Below are positions 43,197 through 51,145 of a stretch of DNA of 64,000 bases, one piece after another. The stretch is from positions 186,001-250,000 of the forward strand of contig NZ_SOAL01000005.1 in NCBI RefSeq assembly GCF_004364775.1, in the 5' to 3' direction. The position numbers and the translations under genes were made by a program. Position 1 is the stretch's first letter. Each line of letters starts with the position of its first letter. The notes under the pieces were generated by a model that saw only the letters and a list, made by a program, of their open reading frames with translations, did not search any database and was not told the origin of the DNA. The stretch is from Comamonas sp. JUb58 (GTDB lineage: Bacteria; Pseudomonadota; Gammaproteobacteria; Burkholderiales; Burkholderiaceae_C).

Positions 43197-43883
43197 ATGC
43201 TTCCCGCTACGCTCGCCCTGGTCGACGATGACCCCGAATACAGCGAATTTCTGGCCCAACACTTGCGCAACCAGGGCGTCCAGGTACAGGTGTACAACGA
43301 CAGCAGCGACCTGCTGGCCGACAACGAGCCCTACCGCTTTGACTTCTATGTGCTGGACCTGATGCTGCCCGGCGTCAATGGCACCGAGCTGCTGCGCATT
43401 CTGCGCAAGCGCAACCAATCGGGCGTGCTGATCGTCTCGGGCCGGCTCGGTCCCGAGGTGTTTGCCGAGGTCATCAATGCCGGCGCCGACATGTACCTGA
43501 CCAAGCCGGTGACCTTCGAACAGGTGGAGCTGGCTGTGCGCGCCGTACACCGCCGCATCATGACCACCGCCCAGGTGGCGACGGCCTGGAAGCTCGACAG
43601 CCACCGCAGCCTGCTGCTGACGCCCGATGGCCAGAGCGTCGATCTCAGCCCCACCGACCTGATGCTGATGCAGTGCTTTCTCAAGGCCCAGGGCGCCGTC
43701 GTGGGCCGCGACCAGATCCGCGAGCTGCTGGGCTACCCGACGGCCAGCGACTCCGACAACAGCCTGCACGCCACCATCTACCGCCTGCGCCGCCGCATCG
43801 AAAAGGCCACGCCGCTGGCGGTGCCGCTGCAATCGCAGCAAAAAGTGGGCTACCAGTTCCGCGCCTCGCTGGTCTCGGCCTAG
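43197..43883 (+). CDS. OmpR/PhoB-type response regulator
   Basis: The 228-residue regulator has a receiver with the acidic cluster VDDDPEY (10-12), phospho-Asp54 in FYVLDLMLPG and Lys in MYLTKPV. A C-terminal winged helix follows (about 128-225: DLSPTDLMLMQCFLKAQGAV, then SDNSLHATIYRLRRRIEKAT). It is paired with the soluble histidine kinase just upstream. Targets are unknown; the convergent Roadblock-like gene 72 bases away is a candidate. Confidence 0.92.
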   Translation: MLPATLALVDDDPEYSEFLAQHLRNQGVQVQVYNDSSDLLADNEPYRFDFYVLDLMLPGVNGTELLRILRKRNQSGVLIVSGRLGPEVFAEVINAGADMYLTKPVTFEQVELAVRAVHRRIMTTAQVATAWKLDSHRSLLLTPDGQSVDLSPTDLMLMQCFLKAQGAVVGRDQIRELLGYPTASDSDNSLHATIYRLRRRIEKATPLAVPLQSQQKVGYQFRASLVSA

Positions 43884-43902
43884 CCTGCGTACCGCCGATG
43901 CT

Positions 43903-43932
43903 CCAAAAGCAAACGGGCCCATCGGGCCCGTT
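43903..43932 (-). terminator. Hairpin between the response regulator and Roadblock gene 1
   Basis: A perfect stem (AACGGGCCC / GGGCCCGTT, 3-base loop) is followed on the minus strand by TTTGCTTTTGG. It most likely terminates the minus-strand Roadblock gene. Confidence 0.6.
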
Positions 43933-43955
43933 GTGCTGTGGCGACCAGCGCCAGC

Positions 43956-44315
43956 TTACATGCTCATGTTCGATTCCACATCGGCCACCTTGCGGCGGGC
44001 CAGCGCCAGGTTGGAGCGGGCCTTGTCCAGCACGTAATAGACGAAGATGCCGGACAGACGCTGCGATGGGCGAATGATGTGGTACTGCTTGCCCAGGGTA
44101 ATGAGGATGTCGTCGATGTTGTCGTTCAGGCCCAGGGCCTTCATCGTCTTCATCTTGGCGCGCACCACCTCGGTGTTGCCGGCCGCAGCCAGCTCCATGT
44201 CGACGCCGCTGCCTACGCTGCCCAGCATCATGCCGCTGCTGTAGTCCACCACGGCAGCGCACAGGGCGCCGTCCATCGACATCAAATCATTCAAGCTGTC
44301 GTTCAGATTTGCCAT
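43956..44315 (-). CDS. Roadblock/LC7-like protein 1
   Basis: The 119-residue protein has a predicted Roadblock/LC7 fold: ALCAAVVDYSSGMMLGSVG, a helix AAGNTEVVRAKMKTMKALGL, and strands DDILITLGKQYHIIRPS and GIFVYYVLDKARSNLALARR. Bacterial members regulate small Ras-like GTPases (MglB) or act as stand-alone sensors. No MglA-type GTPase gene is in the window. The ATG at 44315 has GGAG 7 bases upstream; GTG at 44321 is an alternative. It is about 80% identical by eye to the next gene's product. Confidence 0.85.
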   Translation of the reverse strand: MANLNDSLNDLMSMDGALCAAVVDYSSGMMLGSVGSGVDMELAAAGNTEVVRAKMKTMKALGLNDNIDDILITLGKQYHIIRPSQRLSGIFVYYVLDKARSNLALARRKVADVESNMSM

Positions 44316-44352
44316 AACCACTCCAATCTATGTGACCTAGATCAACCACTGC

Positions 44353-44367
44353 TACCTTATAAAGGTA
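44353..44367. promoter_or_regulatory. Inverted repeat upstream of Roadblock gene 1
   Basis: TACCTT-3-AAGGTA lies 38 bases before the start codon in an AT-rich stretch that could contain the promoter -10 region. Its role is unknown. Confidence 0.3.
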
Positions 44368-44391
44368 TAGATGATTCTAATAAGTCACTTC

Positions 44392-44408
44392 TGATCAGAG
44401 CAATCATT
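44392..44408 (+). promoter_or_regulatory. Shared cis-element, copy 1
   Basis: TGATCAGAGCAATCATT lies about 77-93 bases upstream of Roadblock gene 1. The same element, TGATCAGATACAATCATT, occurs upstream of the paralogue (45061-45078, opposite orientation). The rest of the two 330-380-base gaps does not align by eye, so this is likely a regulator site. The gap 44316-44646 otherwise holds no gene. Confidence 0.5.
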
Positions 44409-44611
44409 CGCTGCATGCGGCTGTCACCCAGGCAGGGGGTACAAAGCAGCAAGCTGATATTTCGATAGCAGCCGCGCATGGGCTGGCTTGCGCTCGACTG
44501 CAAAAACAGTGGGCAAGCGCAGCGCCCGCAACTCGTAACAAAGCGTATGTTATTTGCGACGGCGGGGCGAGGTATGGCGCAGTATGGTGGCGCGGCAGGC
44601 ACCACCCAAGG

Positions 44612-44640
44612 CAAAAAGCAGAGCTGGCGATAGCGCCAGC
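44612..44640 (-). terminator. Intrinsic terminator of Roadblock gene 2
   Basis: A 7-bp stem (GCTGGCG / CGCCAGC) with an ATAG loop is followed, in the minus direction, by CTCTGCTTTTTGC. Confidence 0.6.
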
Positions 44641-44646
44641 CCGGCT

Positions 44647-45006
44647 TTACATCGTCATCGCGCTTTCGACGTCGGTCACCTTGCGGCGGGCCAGTGCCAG
44701 GTTGGCGCGCTTGTTGTCCAGCACGTAGTACACAAAGATGCCGGCCAGGCGCGAGCAAGGACGGATGATGTGGTACTGCTTGCCCAGGGTGATGAGGATG
44801 TCGTCGATGTTCTCGTTCAGGCCCAGAGCCTTGATGGTCTTCATCTTGGCGCGCACCACTTCGGTGTTACCGGCAGCTGCCAGCTCCATGTCCACGCCGG
44901 TACCGGCGCTGGCCAGCATCATGCCGCTGTTGTAGTCCACAACGGCTGCGCACAGGGCGCCTTCCAGAGACATCAGATCATTCAAGCTGTCGGTCAAATT
45001 CGCCAT
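44647..45006 (-). CDS. Roadblock/LC7-like protein 2
   Basis: This 119-residue paralogue of the neighbouring protein has the same length and layout: LCAAVVDYNSGMMLASAG, VRAKMKTIKALGLNENID, DDILITLGKQYHIIRPC and GIFVYYVLDNKRANLALARR. An AGGAG ribosome site lies just before the ATG. Each copy has its own upstream region and terminator, so they are separate units and not an operon. One Cys (HIIRPC) is unique to this copy. The function is unknown; homo- or heterodimers are likely for this fold. Confidence 0.85.
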   Translation of the reverse strand: MANLTDSLNDLMSLEGALCAAVVDYNSGMMLASAGTGVDMELAAAGNTEVVRAKMKTIKALGLNENIDDILITLGKQYHIIRPCSRLAGIFVYYVLDNKRANLALARRKVTDVESAMTM

Positions 45007-45384
45007 GAAACACTCCTGAGATAGGCTGTGGCACGCGATAAATTACTGCCACCAGATGAAAATGATTGTATCTGATCATTTCTGATTTCCATCAAGCTTT
45101 GCGCGCATTTTCTGACGAACTGCTTCTTTTCGGCAACAGCTGTGCTACGGCTTGGCCCAGCAGGCTCAGGGCCGCAAGCATCTATATAGAGATGACAGAT
45201 CAGATCATGCAAACCATCAAAGCAAAGACAGGCCATTCCGCCGCAAACCGGCCATGATTACCCCCATAAAAGTCATATATCAAAGTGTTTTTAATGGATT
45301 GATTGCCATGGTGGGTATGGAATAAAGTGTGCTGATGGGTGCTCCTGCGCACCTGCAGTTGTCAAGTATTGAAAGGTAGACACC
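45007..45384. other. Divergent intergenic region, Roadblock gene 2 / glcB
   Basis: This 378-base region is comparatively AT-rich and has no convincing gene; a 63-codon frame inside it lacks a ribosome site and coding character. It contains an inverted repeat AAATGAT-8-ATCATTT at 45060-45081 that includes copy 2 of the shared element (45061-45078). Promoters for both divergent genes must lie here. Confidence 0.5.
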
Positions 45385-47577
45385 ATGACTGAACGCACCA
45401 CCGTCCACGGCCTGCAAGTGGCCCAGGTTCTGTATGACTTTGTGAACACCCAGGTCCTGCCAGGCACCGGTGTAGAGCCCGCTGCGTTCTGGCAAGGTTT
45501 TGATGCCATCGTGTCGGACCTGGCGCCCAAGAACGCCGCCCTGCTGGCCGAGCGTGACCGCCTGCAGACGGAGCTGGACAGCTGGCACAAGGCCCACCCC
45601 GGCCCGATCACCGACATGCCGGCCTACCGCCAGTTTCTGACCCAGATCGGCTACCTGGTCGAACAGCCCAAGGACGTGAAGGCCAGCACCGAGAATGTGG
45701 ACTCCGAGCTGGCCGTGCAAGCCGGTCCCCAGCTGGTGGTGCCCATTCTGAATGCCCGCTATGCACTGAACGCTGCCAACGCCCGTTGGGGTTCGCTGTA
45801 TGACGCGCTCTACGGCACCGATGCCATCAGCGAAGACGGTGGCGCAGAAAAGGGCAAGGGCTACAACCCCGTGCGCGGCGCCAAGGTTGTTGCCTATGCC
45901 CGCCAGTTCCTGGACCAGGCCGCGCCGCTGGCCCAAGGCTCGCATGCCGATGCCACCGGCTACGCCGTTGAAGGCGGCCAACTGGCCGTCTCCCTCAAGG
46001 ACGGCAGCAAGACCGGCCTCAAGGACGCCGCCAAGTTTGTCGGCTACCAAGGCGATGCAGCTGCGCCCAAGTCGGTGCTGCTGAAGAACAACGGCATCCA
46101 TATCGACATCATCATCAACAAGGCCACGCCCATTGGCAGCAGCGATGCCGCCGGCGTCTCCGACGTGGTGGTGGAAGCGGCGCTGTCGACCATTCTGGAC
46201 CTGGAAGACTCGGTCGCCGCGGTGGATGCCGAAGACAAGGTGAACGGCTATGCCAACTGGCTGGGCATTCTCAAGGGCAGCCTGACCGAGTCCTTCGACA
46301 AGGGCGGCAAGACGGTGACCCGTGGCCTCAACGCCGACCGCGAGTACACGGCCGCCAATGGCGACCGCCTCAAGCTCCATGGCCGCTCGCTGATGTTCCT
46401 GCGTAATGTCGGCCACCTGATGACCAACCCCGCCATCCTCTGGGGTGCCAACCAGCAAGAGATCCCCGAAGGCATCATGGACGCCGTGGTGACCACCGCC
46501 ATCGCCATGCACGACCTGCAGGGCAAGGGCGCCCAGGGCATCCGCAACAGCCGCACCGGCAGTGTCTACATCGTCAAGCCCAAGATGCACGGCCCCGCCG
46601 AAGCAGCCTTTGCCGACGAGCTGTTTGGCCGCGTCGAACAGATGCTGGGCCTGCCCGCCAACACCGTCAAGCTCGGCATCATGGACGAAGAGCGCCGCAC
46701 CACGGTGAACCTGAAGGCCGCCATTGCTGCTGCGCCGGCGCGCGTGGCCTTTATCAACACCGGCTTCCTGGACCGCACTGGCGACGAAATGCACACCGCC
46801 ATGTACGCCGGCCCGATGGTGCGCAAGGCCGACATGAAGACCTGCGCCTGGCTGCCGGCCTATGAAAAGAGCAATGTGCTGGTGGGCCTGACCATGGGCC
46901 TGCGCGGCCGCGCCCAGATCGGTAAGGGCATGTGGGCCATGCCGGACCTGATGAAGGCCATGCTGGAGCAGAAGATCGCCCAGCCCAAGGCCGGTGCCAA
47001 CACCGCCTGGGTGCCCTCGCCCACCGGCGCTACGCTGCATGCGCTGCACTACCACCAGGTCAATGTGGCCGAAGTGCAAAAGGAGCTGGAAAAGACCAGC
47101 GCCGACACCGAGCGCGACAACCTGCTCAATGCCATCTTGCAGGTGCCCGTGGCTGCCAACCCGAACTGGAGCGACGCCGAGAAGCAGCAGGAAGTGGACA
47201 ACAACGTGCAGGGCATCCTGGGCTATGTGGTGCGTTGGATCGACCAGGGCGTGGGCTGCTCCAAGGTGCCCGACATCCACAACGTGGGCCTGATGGAAGA
47301 CCGTGCCACCCTGCGCATCTCCAGCCAGCACATCGCCAACTGGCTGCAGCACGGCATCGTGACCGAAGCCATGGTGCGCGACAGCTTTGCCCGCATGGCC
47401 AAGGTGGTCGATGGCCAGAACGCAGGCGACGCGGCTTACAAGAGCCTGGTGGCCAACCCCCAGGGCGCCGCGTTCCAGGCCGCGCTGGACCTGGTGTTCA
47501 AGGGCAAGGAACAGCCCTCGGGCTACACCGAACCCCTGCTGCACGCTTGGCGCCTGAAGGTCAAAGCCGGTGCCTGA
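45385..47577 (+). CDS. glcB: Malate synthase G
   Basis: Malate synthase G condenses glyoxylate with acetyl-CoA to give malate in the glyoxylate and glycolate pathways. The 730-residue product is the long G isoform. It contains [45 protein letters not shown] and the late catalytic segment [20 protein letters not shown], followed by [12 protein letters not shown]. An AAAGG ribosome site precedes the ATG. It is monocistronic, followed by two tandem terminators. No glycolate oxidase or isocitrate lyase gene is nearby. Confidence 0.96.
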   Translation: MTERTTVHGLQVAQVLYDFVNTQVLPGTGVEPAAFWQGFDAIVSDLAPKNAALLAERDRLQTELDSWHKAHPGPITDMPAYRQFLTQIGYLVEQPKDVKASTENVDSELAVQAGPQLVVPILNARYALNAANARWGSLYDALYGTDAISEDGGAEKGKGYNPVRGAKVVAYARQFLDQAAPLAQGSHADATGYAVEGGQLAVSLKDGSKTGLKDAAKFVGYQGDAAAPKSVLLKNNGIHIDIIINKATPIGSSDAAGVSDVVVEAALSTILDLEDSVAAVDAEDKVNGYANWLGILKGSLTESFDKGGKTVTRGLNADREYTAANGDRLKLHGRSLMFLRNVGHLMTNPAILWGANQQEIPEGIMDAVVTTAIAMHDLQGKGAQGIRNSRTGSVYIVKPKMHGPAEAAFADELFGRVEQMLGLPANTVKLGIMDEERRTTVNLKAAIAAAPARVAFINTGFLDRTGDEMHTAMYAGPMVRKADMKTCAWLPAYEKSNVLVGLTMGLRGRAQIGKGMWAMPDLMKAMLEQKIAQPKAGANTAWVPSPTGATLHALHYHQVNVAEVQKELEKTSADTERDNLLNAILQVPVAANPNWSDAEKQQEVDNNVQGILGYVVRWIDQGVGCSKVPDIHNVGLMEDRATLRISSQHIANWLQHGIVTEAMVRDSFARMAKVVDGQNAGDAAYKSLVANPQGAAFQAALDLVFKGKEQPSGYTEPLLHAWRLKVKAGA

Positions 47578-47635
47578 ATAGAGCTTGAGGCGTTCAGCGC
47601 CAGCACCCACGGTTTACCCTAGGGTAAATACCAAG

Positions 47636-47661
47636 AGCAGCCCCTGGGGCTGCTTTTTTTA
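47636..47661 (+). terminator. Intrinsic terminator 1 of glcB
   Basis: An 8-bp stem (AGCAGCCC / GGGCTGCT) with a 3-base loop is followed by a run of seven T. Confidence 0.9.
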
Positions 47662-47685
47662 TAGCAACTAAGCTAATCCTCTTCG

Positions 47686-47714
47686 AAGCCTGCCCAGTGG
47701 GGGCAGGCTTTTTT
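47686..47714 (+). terminator. Intrinsic terminator 2 of glcB
   Basis: A 10-bp perfect stem (AAGCCTGCCC / GGGCAGGCTT) with a 5-base loop is followed by T4. It is the second of a tandem pair and insulates glcB from the fibre-like locus downstream. Confidence 0.85.
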
Positions 47715-47719
47715 ACGTA

Positions 47720-48010
47720 TTCGTAAAAACAAAGCTCAAAAGTAAAGCGAGTTGCCAATTTGCAGATCTTTGTAAAGAAATTGCCTACGCATCCATTCAG
47801 TTTATAGCCTCATATGTAATTCAGTTGTTACCGACATATTCGATTTCTATAGGCAGTTCCAAAAAACCTAAATCTGATTGCTACGAGATATTTCTTATGT
47901 CATGAAATATTCATGATTCACCCGGTTTCAACTCGTCATTTGCCCACGCCGGACTGCAGTTAAAAACACGCCTTAGCAAGTTTTCGGCTATCGGCAAGGA
48001 GCTATTGAGC
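47720..48010 (+). promoter_or_regulatory. AT-rich upstream region of the secreted-repeat locus
   Basis: This 290-base stretch is markedly more AT-rich than flanking DNA and contains no gene. A possible sigma-70 promoter is TTGTTA (47825-47830), 17 bases, TATAGG (47848-47853). An inverted repeat CATGAA-3-TTCATG at 47901-47915 lies downstream of it and could be an operator. AAGGAG sits 9 bases before the first start codon. Confidence 0.45.
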
Positions 48011-48424
48011 ATGGGCCATCAATCCATTTCCAGCGCCACGCAGGCATTCACCCAGGCATTGGCAAAACAGCGGCATCTGCTGCTGTGGGCAGGTCTGGGG
48101 CTGAGTGCCTCGGTATTCGCCCAGAACAACCAGCAGGTGGTGGTGAATGGCGGCATCGTCAATATCTCCGGGCCCGCAGCCCAGGCGGTGATGAATATCT
48201 CGTCGAACAAGAACATACGCCAGATCCGCGGCAACAACCAGGTGACCTCGGTCAATGGCGTGGTCGCGAACATGGCCAGTTTTGGTGCTTATAGCGAATT
48301 GAATATTGCGTCGCGCAATGGTGGTGTCGGCAGCGGCAGCCAGGTGGTTTCCGTCGGCGGCCCCGTGGTCAACCAAGCCACCGGCACCGGCATGCGCAGC
48401 GTAGTGAACATTGGTGGACGGTAG
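48011..48424 (+). CDS. Secreted repeat protein A (candidate fibre subunit)
   Basis: The 137-residue protein has a long signal peptide (about 1-37, ending SVFA/QNN). Three imperfect repeats of about 35 residues fill the mature part: QQVVVNGGIVN (41-51), NQVTSVNGVVANM (76-88) and SQVVSVGGPVVNQ (110-122), each followed by N[LI]-type ends (VMNISS, SELNIAS, VVNIGG). The Asn/Gly/Val/Ser-rich, Cys-free composition suits a beta-solenoid or amyloid. SELNIAS recalls the curlin repeat, but overall similarity is low. It is the first gene of a putative export locus with a CsgG-like lipoprotein. Confidence 0.78.
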   Translation: MGHQSISSATQAFTQALAKQRHLLLWAGLGLSASVFAQNNQQVVVNGGIVNISGPAAQAVMNISSNKNIRQIRGNNQVTSVNGVVANMASFGAYSELNIASRNGGVGSGSQVVSVGGPVVNQATGTGMRSVVNIGGR

Positions 48425-48542
48425 CAGGGCGCCATGCGGCCGCACGCCAATGAACGGTTCGGTTTCTCCGACATGGGGAGCTGACTGCAGAGGTGCATCA
48501 CAAGGACATGCACCATATTCTTTCAGTAACGAGGAGATTTTT

Positions 48543-48842
48543 ATGAAGAAGTTTTTCGCAATTCTGGTTTCGGTTTCGGCTATCGCGATGTCTGCACAAG
48601 CAGAAGTGAAGATCAAGGGCAACAACGAGCAGAAGGTCACCGTGAAGAACGGCGCCGTCGCCAATATGGCCATCGGTGCTGGTGCTACCGCCACGCAAAA
48701 CCTGGCCTCCAACAAGGGCAACGTCAATATCGGCGGCAATAACAAGCAGGAAGTCTCGGTCACCAACGGTGCCGTGGCCAATATGGCCATCGGTGCGATG
48801 ACCAAGGCCGAGCAAAACCTCGCCTCCAACGACGGCAAGTAA
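48543..48842 (+). CDS. Secreted repeat protein B (candidate fibre subunit)
   Basis: The 99-residue protein has a clear signal peptide (1-20, MSAQA/EVKI). Its mature part is almost entirely two 39-residue repeats with core QKVTVKNGAVANMAIGAG and QEVSVTNGAVANMAIGAM, each followed by QNLASN. The repeats are nearly identical at the DNA level too, so they arose by recent tandem duplication. A strong GAGGAG site precedes the ATG at 48543; a longer upstream frame is not supported. The consensus matches repeats in protein A. The likely role is a structural subunit of a secreted fibre or coat. Confidence 0.82.
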   Translation: MKKFFAILVSVSAIAMSAQAEVKIKGNNEQKVTVKNGAVANMAIGAGATATQNLASNKGNVNIGGNNKQEVSVTNGAVANMAIGAMTKAEQNLASNDGK

Positions 48843-49007
48843 TCCCCTCCCCTTCATCCCCGCTGGCCACCGATTGCGTCTGGAGACCGTTCGCTGGCCA
48901 GCCCCTATAAAAAAGATCTTCTGCAGAGCATTCGCCAGCGCCAAGGGATGCGACCGCATTTCTGAGCCTGCGACCGTTGTGCAGAGGGTCCCTCCAGGAG
49001 ACTGCGC

Positions 49008-49343
49008 ATGAAAGCCAGCTATGCCGGGGTATGGGTTCTCGCCCTGTTGTGCGCCGCCGCGCAGGCGCAGCAAAAGCCACCCGCAGGCCGTACCGGGCTC
49101 GACCCGGCCTCACGCAACAAGGTGAGCAATGCCATGGCCCGCAACTACCTGACGGAGCAGGATTCCAGATCCGCCATCGAGCGTGAAATGGTCACCGGCC
49201 CCTCGGGCAAGAACTGCAATACCAACGTGGGCGCAGCCCCCCAGATCAACGAAGGCACGGCCGGTATCGGTAACCGCTATGGGGCCGGCAATGCCGACCA
49301 GGTCACCGTCGTTCGTGGCTCCGTCATCAACATCTGCAAATAA
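49008..49343 (+). CDS. Small secreted protein C with two cysteines
   Basis: The 111-residue protein has a signal peptide (1-20, AAAQA/QQKP) and a charged helical region (about 30-62). The C-terminal part has Asn/Gly-rich sequence and one copy of the shared module (DQVTVVRGSVINIC, 98-110). The two cysteines, C70 and C110, could form a disulfide; proteins A and B have none. The mix suggests an adaptor, nucleator or cap for the fibre, comparable in position to HfaA-like or minor curlin proteins. This is inference from layout, not from clear homology. Confidence 0.75.
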   Translation: MKASYAGVWVLALLCAAAQAQQKPPAGRTGLDPASRNKVSNAMARNYLTEQDSRSAIEREMVTGPSGKNCNTNVGAAPQINEGTAGIGNRYGAGNADQVTVVRGSVINICK

Positions 49344-49477
49344 ACACGATGGCTTCTGCGCCAGAGCCTGAGAACTCTGCGCAGCCGCCCCGGGGCGAGG
49401 GAGCCCGGCAGGACGCTGGCCAGCGCGGCAGCGCCGCCTCAAGCGCAGCCCCACCATCGCAATAACGAATAACCACC

Positions 49478-51145
49478 ATGCATTTTTCATCGATTCGCCG
49501 CCTGGCCCTGGCGCCCTGCGTGCTGGCCTTGTCTGCCTGCAGCATCCAACCCACCTTGTCCGATCGCAAGGACATCATTGAAAAAGGCATCACCGAGCAA
49601 TCGCCGCTGGTCACGCCCACCAAATCCGCATCGGCGATGCGCGAAGGCCTGGCCTGCATGGACCGCATGCTTGCGACCGAGCAGGTGCCCTCGACCCTGG
49701 TCGCGGTCAAGAGCATCCCCGATCCCTCCGGCCTGTTCTCCACCGGCACCAAGGAGATGGTGATCACCGCCCTGTCGCGCATGTCACGCACCAGCCAAGC
49801 CTTCCGCGTGGTGGACTATGAGGTCGACGCGCTCAAGCAGGACACCGTGCAGACGATGACCAGCCTGCTGCTCAACAACGGCCAGATCGAGCTGCGCAAG
49901 CCGCAGATCTATGTCTCGGGCGCCATCAGCTTTGGCGACAAAACGGTGGTCTCCAAGCGCAGCAGCCTGGGCGTCTCCACTGCCAACACCGATACCGGCT
50001 ACAGCTGGGACTTGCTGGGCACGGTCGTGGGCCTCGATCTGCATCTGGGCGACATGAACTCCCGCACGCTCTACCCCGGTCTGGACTCGGCCAATGAGCT
50101 GGTGGTTGCCACCGGCGGCCGCTCGGTCGAGCTGGGCGGGCGCGCCACCGGCCTGCCCAAGCACATCTACCGCCTGGGCGTGCAGTACGAAGTGGCTGCC
50201 GATGTGAACCAGGGCGCGGGCGCGGCCGTGCGCCTGCTGGTCGATCTGGCCACCATCGAGCTGGTGGGCAAATGGGCCAAGGTACCGTACTGGGAATGCA
50301 TCGACTACGAGCAGAACCACCCCGAATTCAAACGCCAGATGCGCACCTGGTTTGACGAGCAAGGCGCTGCCGACCGCATCACCCTGGCCCAGCGCGTGCT
50401 GCAGGCCGAAGGCGCCTGGAACGGCCCGGTCGACGGCAACGACTCCACCGCGCTGCGCAATGCGCTGGCGCTCTACCAGGCATCGCTGGACCTGACCCCT
50501 GTCGGCGTCGTCAACTTCGAAACCTATATGGGCCTGCTGCGCCTCTATGCCGGCATGTCGGCCGAGGACAAGATCGCCTCCAGCTATTCACCGCAAAGCG
50601 ATGAGTTGAAACCGCGACCGCATGGCCTGCCGGACAACGAGCCAACCACCGATGCGCTGGCCCTGTCCCTGCTCGGCCACAAGGAGCTGTCATCGCAGCT
50701 GCCCATCGGCACCTCGGTGGTGCTGCGCGTGGCGCCGGCCCGCACCGGCTTCCTCTACTGCTATTACCAGGATGCCGCCCAGGTGGTCACCCAGGTCTAT
50801 CCCAACCCGCAGCAGCAGGCCGTGGTGGCCCAGGGCCGCATCGGCTTGATGGTGCCGGATGTGTCCCAGGCCAACTCCTTCCTGATCGAGACCGCCCGCC
50901 CCGGTGTGGAGCAGGTGTACTGCGCCCAGACCACCAAGCCGCTGACGGGCCGCGTGCCGGTGGCCCTGACCCAGGCCCAGCTCGCACCGATTGAGGGACT
51001 GACCACCATCGAAGCCGTGCAGCAGCAGATTGCCGCGCAGACCGGCGTCATCGCCCAGTCGCAGCTGCGCTGGGAAGTGGAAGGCCCTGTGGCCGCCGTC
51101 CCAGCCCCGCCCGCCGCACCCGCACGCCGCGGCAAGAAGCCATGA
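49478..51145 (+). CDS. CsgG/HfaB-like outer-membrane lipoprotein with extra C-terminal domains
   Basis: The 555-residue protein has a signal peptide with lipobox LALSAC (Cys21). A CsgG/HfaB-like domain follows (about 55-275, including GLDLHLGDMNSRTLYPGLDS and VRLLVDLATIELVGKWAKVP, then YWECI). Next come a peptidoglycan-binding-like repeat (about 300-355, VLQAEGAWNGPVDGNDSTAL) and a DUF4384-like beta domain (about 385-520, GFLYCYYQDAAQVVTQVYPN). It ends in a Pro/Ala/Lys tail. CsgG-family lipoproteins form nonameric secretion pores for curli and anchor the Caulobacter holdfast. It is the probable exporter for the secreted repeat proteins around it. Its stop overlaps the next start. Confidence 0.82.
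   Translation: MHFSSIRRLALAPCVLALSACSIQPTLSDRKDIIEKGITEQSPLVTPTKSASAMREGLACMDRMLATEQVPSTLVAVKSIPDPSGLFSTGTKEMVITALSRMSRTSQAFRVVDYEVDALKQDTVQTMTSLLLNNGQIELRKPQIYVSGAISFGDKTVVSKRSSLGVSTANTDTGYSWDLLGTVVGLDLHLGDMNSRTLYPGLDSANELVVATGGRSVELGGRATGLPKHIYRLGVQYEVAADVNQGAGAAVRLLVDLATIELVGKWAKVPYWECIDYEQNHPEFKRQMRTWFDEQGAADRITLAQRVLQAEGAWNGPVDGNDSTALRNALALYQASLDLTPVGVVNFETYMGLLRLYAGMSAEDKIASSYSPQSDELKPRPHGLPDNEPTTDALALSLLGHKELSSQLPIGTSVVLRVAPARTGFLYCYYQDAAQVVTQVYPNPQQQAVVAQGRIGLMVPDVSQANSFLIETARPGVEQVYCAQTTKPLTGRVPVALTQAQLAPIEGLTTIEAVQQQIAAQTGVIAQSQLRWEVEGPVAAVPAPPAAPARRGKKP

Noticed and set aside
45066..45257. A 63-codon plus-strand frame between Roadblock gene 2 and glcB
   Set aside because: It has no ribosome site, no recognisable domain, and composition like non-coding AT-rich DNA. 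The region is better explained as divergent promoters.
45280..47610. A 776-codon minus-strand frame over malate synthase G
   Set aside because: It is an antisense shadow with low-complexity Gly/His/Ala composition; glcB on the plus strand is unmistakable.
48011..48842. Calling the small secreted proteins canonical curlins (CsgA/CsgB)
   Set aside because: The 34-39-residue repeats lack the curlin Ser-x5-Gln-x-Gly-x-Gly-Asn pattern, and csgE, csgF and csgD are absent. Only a loose resemblance (SELNI) is seen.
48411..48842. A longer 143-codon version of protein B starting upstream
   Set aside because: The extension has no signal peptide and hides the clear signal peptide at MKKFFAILV, which has a strong ribosome site directly before its ATG.
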